Assembly (NCBI RefSeq): GCF_022539505.1
Contig: NC_061510.1
Location: 35,427,047 to 35,491,046 of the forward strand
Direction: 5' to 3'
Length of the DNA stretch: 64,000 bases
Origin: Lolium rigidum
Lineage: Eukaryota; Streptophyta; Magnoliopsida; Poales; Poaceae
Under the pieces are notes generated by a model. The model saw only the letters and a list, made by a program, of their open reading frames with translations, ran no database searches and was not told the origin of the DNA. The first letter of the stretch is position 1, and every line of letters starts with the position of its first letter. Positions 58,216 to 64,000 of this stretch are shown here, piece after piece. The position numbers were made by a program, and so were the translations under genes.

Positions 58216-60814
58216 TACACACTTTCTGCGCCTAGCTGAAAGGCGTTAAAAAAGCGCTTATGGGAGACAACCCATTATTTTACTTCTGCACTTTCTTTTA
58301 TATTTGAGTCTTGGAAGTTGTTTACTACTGTAGCAACCTCTCCTTATCTTTATTTTATTGCATTGTTGTGCCAAGTAAAGTCTTTGATAGTAAAGCCAAT
58401 ACTAGATTTGGATTGCTGCGCAGAAACAGATTTCTTGCTGTCACGAATTTTGACCTGCCTCTCTGTAGGTAGCTCAGAAAAATCTGCCAATTTACGTGCT
58501 TGATCCTCAGATATGTACGCAACTTTCATTCAATTTGGGAATTTTCATCTGAGCAAGTCTGGTGCCACTTTAAAATTCGTCTTTACGAACTGTTCTGTTT
58601 TGACAGATTCTGCCTTTTATTTCGCATTGCCTGTTTTGCTATGTTAGATGGATTTCTTTGTTCCATTAACTTTCAGTAGCTTTGTGCAATGTCCAGAATT
58701 GTTAAGAATGATTATGTCACCTCTGAATATATGAATTATGCACTGACCCTCTAATGAGTTTGTTTCGAGTTTGGTGTGGAGGAAGTTTTCAAGGGTCAAG
58801 AGAGGAGGATGATACAATATGATCAAAAAGAGTGAAAAGTCAAAGCTTGGGGATTCCCCGTGGTTCATCCCTGCATATTTTAAGAAGACTCAAGCGTCTA
58901 AGCTTGGGGATGCCCAAGGCATCCCTTCTTCATCGACAACTTATCAGGTTCCTCTAGTGAAACTATATTTTTATTCCGTCACATCTTATGTGCTTTACTT
59001 GGAGCGTCTGTTTGTTTTTATTTTTGTTTTTGTTTGAATAAATTGGATCCTAGCATTCTTTGTTTGGGAGAGAGACACGCTCCGCTGTTTCGTATGAACA
59101 AATATGTTCTTAGCTTTATCTTTAATGTTCATTGCGAAAGTTGGACTATTTCATTCATTGTTATATGGTTGGAAACAGGAAATGTCGCATGTGGTAAATG
59201 GTTTAATGTCTTGAATAATGTGATACTTGGCAATTGTTGTTCTCATATAGATCATGTTTAAGCTCTTGCATCATGTACCTTGTACTCATTAATGAATAAC
59301 TACATAGAGCTTGTTAAAATTTGGTTTGCATGATTGATCTCTAGAGTCTAGATATTTTCTGGTTGAGGTGTTTGAACAACAAGGAGACAATATAAAGTCT
59401 TATAATAGTTACAATATGTTCATATGTGAGCTTTGCTGCACCTTTTATACTTGAGTTTTCTTCAAACAACCTTGCTAGCTTAGCCTTGTATTGAGAGGAA
59501 TTCTTTTCGTGCATCCAAATCCTTGAGCCAATAACCATGCCATTTGTGTCCACCATACCTACCTACCACATGGTATTTCTCCGCCATTCCAAAGTAAATT
59601 ACTTGAGTGCTACCTTTAAAATTTCCATTCTTTACCTTTACAATACATAGCTCATGGGACAAAATAGTCTTAAAAACTATTGTGGTGAAGAATATGTACT
59701 TATGTGTCTTATTTCTTAGTAAGTTGCTTGTTGAGCGGTAACCATGTTTCTGGGGACGCCATCAACTCTTTTACCTTTGTTGAATATCATGTGAGTTGCT
59801 ATGCATGTTCGTCTTGTCTGAAGTAAGGGCGGTTTTCACAATCAAATGGTTTGAGTATGCATACTGTTAGAGAAGAACATTGGGCCGCTAACTAAAGCCA
59901 TGATTCATGGTGGAAGTTTCAGTGTGGACAGCTAATCCTCAATCTCTTATGAGAATATTAATCTGTTGTTGAATGCTTATGCATTAAAGAGGAGTCCATT
60001 ATCTGTTGTCTATGTTGTCCCGGTATGGATGTCTAAGTTGAGAATAATCAAAAGCGAGAAATCCAATGCGAACTTTCTCCTTAGACCTTTGTACAGGCGG
60101 CATAGAGGTACCCCTTTGTGACACTTGGTTGAAACATATGCTATGCAATGATAATCCGTGTTAACCCAAGCTAATTAGGACAAGGTGCGAGCACTATTAG
60201 TATACTATGCATGAGGCTTGCAACTTATAAGATGTATTATACATAACTCATATGCTTTATTACTACCGTTGACAAAATTGTTTCTTGTTTTCAAAATGAA
60301 AAGCTCTAGCACAAATATAGTAATCAATGCTTCCCTCTGCGAAGGGCCTATCTTCTACTTTATTGTTGAGTCAGTTTACCCATCCTCCTTCTATCTTAGA
60401 AGCAAACACTTGTGTGAACTGTGTGCATTGATTCTTACATGTTTACCTATTGCACTTGTTATATTACTTTGTGTTGACAATTATCCATGAGATATACATG
60501 TTGAAGTTGAAAGCAACCGCTGAAACTTTATCTTCCTTTGTGTTGCTTCAATGCTTTTACTTTGAATTTATTGCTTTATGAGTAACTCTTATGCAATTCT
60601 TATTGATGCTTGTCTTGAAAGTATTATTCATGAAAAGTCTTTGCTATATGATTCATAAGTTTACTCATTATCTTCATCATTGCTTCGAATCGCTGCATTC
60701 ATCTCATATGCTTACAATAGTATGATCAAGATTATGATAGCATGTCACTTCAGAAATTATCTTTGTTATCGTTTACCTACTCGAGGGCGAGTAGGAACTA
60801 AGCTTGGGGATGCT
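58216..60814 (+). other. 3' non-coding region of element E
   Basis: Colinear with the 3' regions of A and C (gtagcaacctctccttatct at 58331, aagcttggggatgcccaagg at 58901, ggccgctaactaaagcc at 59885), ending in ctaagcttggggatgct before the 3' LTR. No coding sequence recognised. Confidence 0.8.
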
Positions 60815-62416
60815 TGATACGTCCCAAACGTATCTATAATTTCTTATGTTCCATGCTACTTTTATGATGATACTCACATGTTTTATACACATTATATGTC
60901 ATTATTATGCATTTTCCGGCACTAACCTATTGACGAGATGCCGAAGAGCCGGTTGTTGTTTTACTGCTGTTTTTGGTTTCAGAAATCCTAGTAAGGAAAT
61001 ATTCTCGGAATTGGACGAAATCAACGCCCCGGGGCCTATTTTTCCACGAAGCTTCCAGAAGATCGGAGGACTTACGAAGTGGGGCCACGAGGTGGCGCCA
61101 CACTAGGGCGGCGCGGCCCAAGCCTTGGCCGCGCCGGCCTGTTGTGTGGGGCCCTCGTGTGGCCCCCGACCTGCCCTTCCGCCTACATATAGTCTTCGTC
61201 GCGAAACCCCCGATACCGAGAGCCACGATACGGAAAACCTTACGGAGACGCCGCCGCCGCCAATCCCATCTCGGGGGATTCGGGAGATCGCCTCCGGCAC
61301 CCTGCCGGAGAGGGAATCATCTCCCGGAGGTCTCTTCATCGCCATGATCGCCTCCGGATCGATGTGTGAGTAGTTCACCCCTGGACTATGGGTCTATAGC
61401 AGTAGCTAGATGGTCGTCTTCTCCCCATTGTGCTATCATGTCAGATCTTGTGAGCTGCCTATCATGATCAAGATCATCTATTTGTAATCCTTCATGTTGT
61501 GTTTGTTGGGATCCGATGACTATTGAATACTATGTCAAGTTGATTATCAATCTATCATATATGTTATTTATGTTCTTGCATGCTCTCCGTTGCTAGTAGA
61601 GGCTCTGGCCAAGTTGATACTTGTGACTCCAAGAGGGAGTATTTATGCTCGATAGTGGGTTCATGCCTCCATTAAATGCGGGACGAGTGACGAGAAAGTT
61701 CTAAGGTTGTGGATGTGCTTGTTGCCACTAGGGATAAAACATCGATGCTTTGTCTAAGGATATTTGTGTTGATTACATTACGCACCATACTTAATGCAAT
61801 TGTCTGTTGTTTACAACTTAATACTGGAAGGGGTTCGGATGATAACTCTGAAGGTGGACTTTTTAGGCATAGATGCATGCTTTGGATAGCGGTCTATGTA
61901 CTTTGTCGTAATGCCACTGATTAAATCTCATAGTACTCATCATGATATATGTATGTGCATTGTTATGCCTTCTTTATTTTTCAATTGCCCAACTGTAATT
62001 TGTTCACCCAACATCTGCTATCTTATGGGAGAGACACCACTAGTGAACTGTGGACCCCGGTCCTCTTCTTTACATCTGAAATACAAACTGCTGCAATTGT
62101 TCTTTACTGTTCTTCGCAAACAACCATCATCATCCACACTATACATCTAATCCTTTGTTTACAGCAAGCCGGTGAGATTGACAACCTCGCTGTTACGTTG
62201 GGGCAAAGTTCCGTGATTGTGTTGTGCAGGTTCCACGTTGGCGCCGGAATCCCTGGTGTTGCGCCGCACTACACTCCTCCGCCATCAACCTTCAACGTGC
62301 TTCTTGGCTCCTACTTGTTCGATAACCTTGGTTTCTTACTGAGGGAAAACTTGCTGCTGTGCGCATCATACCTTCCTCTTGGGGTTCCCAACGGACGTGT
62401 TAATTACGCGCAATCA
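60815..62416 (+). repeat. 3' LTR of element E
   Basis: 1,602 bp, colinear with 54271-55850, ending CAATCA, followed by the duplication cccct. Confidence 0.92.
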
Positions 62417-62913
62417 CCCCTCTCCAGAAGTACATGCACAAAAGCGTACAACCACCTGCTTCCAAAGCTTTGCGCCGATCAAGATCTTCCCCATCCCATC
62501 TTGCGGCGTGCACCGTGAGTTGGGATAGTAGGCCTCTGAAACCCCATCTCTTGTGATCCTGTACGGGAGAGCGGCAATAAGGTTTTTGGGGAGCGCTTTG
62601 CTCTACTACTGACTTCATCTTCATCACGGACTCGGACGAGCTTTTCCCCGATGAGGACTTCTTCCCGGACATCAGCAGCCTCTACGACGACATGGGCGAC
62701 AACAACGGCAACGTGAATGGGTCTACTTCCGCTAGCCTGTATGTTCTTCTCATTCTCCTACTTAACATCGTAGTGCTACTTTTTTTGTAGTTTTTTTCTC
62801 CTACTCTCTGTTACATGGCATGTCTAGTTTGATTTATTTATTTCTAGCCATGTTTTATCTATTGTTTTCTTGGTTACTTTATGCGTAAAATTGCTTGTAT
62901 TTCCAACATATTA

Positions 62914-64000
62914 TGCAACTCATTCTTGAGTACAAGTTTTGATCCAAGTGGTATGATACTATGATAGGGCGTGTGAGGAGAAATATGTGTATTAGTTGGA
63001 GTAACATGGTAGTATGGAGAGTGACCATAAAGTTTAAGTCCTACTATGATTTTTATGTTTACGTTGTTATCTCACTAGAGATAAATGAATGCATGTATTA
63101 TAGCCACCAAATGATCAACAATAGTGATCTCACATCTTTTGATGTAGCATACTTGGTATTCAACGTCATGTCATAGAAGCAAATGTAGTACTATGTTCAT
63201 CTTAAATCTAGTTTGTGGAGTTTTCTCTTGCTAGAGGAAGTATTAATGGGATGTGTTGCATCATCACAACCAATGTTGAGAAAATAGCTTATCAGTGTCA
63301 ACTTGATCAGCTGGCGATTAGCGATTAATGGGAAAATGAGCCGATTAATCACTTAATCGGTCGATAAATGAGTTAATTGGCTAATTGGTGACCCATCGAG
63401 TAGCGACTGATCGACTAATTAATCGCTGAATTGGTCGATTTTTTGAACAGTGATCTCATTCATAGGAGTTGATGCCCATATGAATACATATGAAACACAT
63501 ATTGAAGTTACGTCAAATAAGGGAGTAAACTAGTGAACCATGAACCCTGGTTCATTCTTAATCAAAAGAAACACCTTTTACTTACATTTACACACCTTTA
63601 CCATTTTAGAAAAAATATAAAAACATTTATCATTCTTGCATTTAATTCTTCATAAATTTTATACCACCAACACTACCATGCCACTTTAGTTTCCAGTAGA
63701 ATTTAATTTACCTTTCATCTTGCTGCATATTTACTTTGTTAATTTATATTTTTTTAATATGAAACCTTGTGCTTGACAACCACTTGGTGGAGGGGACACA
63801 AGGAAATAGCACTTTGTTTTGTAGGTTATTAGAAGAGGAAAGAATATATAGTACACTTCTTACATGTGTTTCCTCGAGGGTTTAATAAACCCTAGACTCA
63901 CCCTTGTGAGGAGGAAGCCCTTGCTACATTACTTTGCGCTTGGAGTCCCAACGAATTGGTATCCTAGTGAATCTAGTGTCATCTGTTGGTGGTTTGGGGG
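62914..64000 (+). repeat. continuation of the older LTR-like sequence to the window end
   Basis: Resumes the sequence interrupted at 53883. A stretch at 63315-63435 is built of repeated cgattaat/attaatcg words. Near the end, tttcctcgagggtttaataa and gcgcttggagtcccaacgaa echo the U5 ends of gypsy LTRs of the A/C type (a gagttcgataaacc...cttggaggcccaac block) without close identity. No gene recognised. Confidence 0.5.

Larger units (their letters stand above)
54271..62416 (+). mobile_element. gypsy element E, complete, gag-protease only, duplication cccct
   Basis: 8,146 bp. LTRs at 54271-55850 and 60815-62416 start TGATACGTCCCAAACG and end GCGCAATCA. Target duplication cccct occurs at 54266-54270 and 62417-62421. 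The tRNA-Asp primer site is at 55862. Coding remains are gag and aspartic protease; immediately after protease the shared 3' non-coding region begins, so reverse transcriptase, RNase H and integrase are absent. Athila-like gypsy of Sabrina-like LTR type (tentative). Confidence 0.93.
53884..62908 (+). mobile_element. copia solo LTR split by element E, duplication tatta
   Basis: The pieces 53884-54270 and 62422-62908 form an 874-bp LTR (after removing E and one cccct) that starts TGTTGGAC and ends TTTCCAACA. It is flanked by the 5-bp duplication tatta (53879-53883 and 62909-62913). No internal region is present, so it is a solo LTR left by LTR-LTR recombination before E inserted. It is related to the LTRs at 30972 and 2818-3829 (gtttagt(t/c)cca, cctataaaagag, GC-rich leader with ggtttttgggg). 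Confidence 0.88.

Overview
The window looks like intergenic DNA from a large grass genome, most likely Triticeae (wheat, barley, rye or Aegilops). The evidence is layered nests of Ty3/gypsy and Ty1/copia retrotransposons, PIF/Harbinger-, hAT- and Mutator-type DNA elements, GC-rich grass-style coding sequence, and only two intact host genes. Those two genes are paralogous, apparently intronless GT47 xyloglucan galactosyltransferases (MUR3/KATAMARI1-like), at 15223-16983 and 36149-37585, both on +. They are separated by 19 kb of mostly repetitive DNA.

Layout. 1-3829: minus-strand copia element, degenerate and cut by the window edge. 4897-7046: a compact element with 10-bp direct repeats and symmetric inverted termini. 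It carries two convergent genes, a GRF zinc-finger/membrane protein and a FAR1/MURA-type DNA-binding fragment; I read it as a two-gene Mutator-like element and it is the most unusual object here. 7630-9170: LINE-like retroposon with a 14-bp target duplication. 9740-9904: hAT MITE. 10.7-13.7 kb: four copies of a non-coding repeat unit, the last two a 925-bp tandem duplication. 15.2-17 kb: first GT47 gene. 19-20.9 kb: AT-rich minisatellite and a 720-bp tandem duplication bounded by palindromes. 22203-29091: complete gypsy element A (duplication gcggg) that splits an ORF of an older sequence. 30972-33077: internally deleted copia remnant carrying a minus-strand gypsy LTR (B) that runs into a 100-N gap (33078-33177). 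34570-35442: nested Tourist-like MITEs forming a 220-bp-arm inverted repeat. 36.1-37.6 kb: second GT47 gene.

39465-62908 is a datable nest. Gypsy C (39465-53358, duplication gatac) contains gypsy D (41149-48766, ggaac), a Tat-type element with two RNase H-like domains and an acidic antisense ORF. To its right a copia solo LTR (53884-62908, tatta) contains gypsy E (54271-62416, cccct). C and the solo LTR both appear to sit inside an older LTR-like sequence that continues to the window end.

A, C and E share LTR motifs, a tRNA-Asp primer site and the 3' non-coding region, but differ in coding: E has broken gag and protease only, while A and C have neither and instead carry a membrane-segment ORF. 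None has visible reverse transcriptase, so all three look non-autonomous. Boundaries come from reading termini and direct repeats by eye; family names are tentative because no database search was possible.
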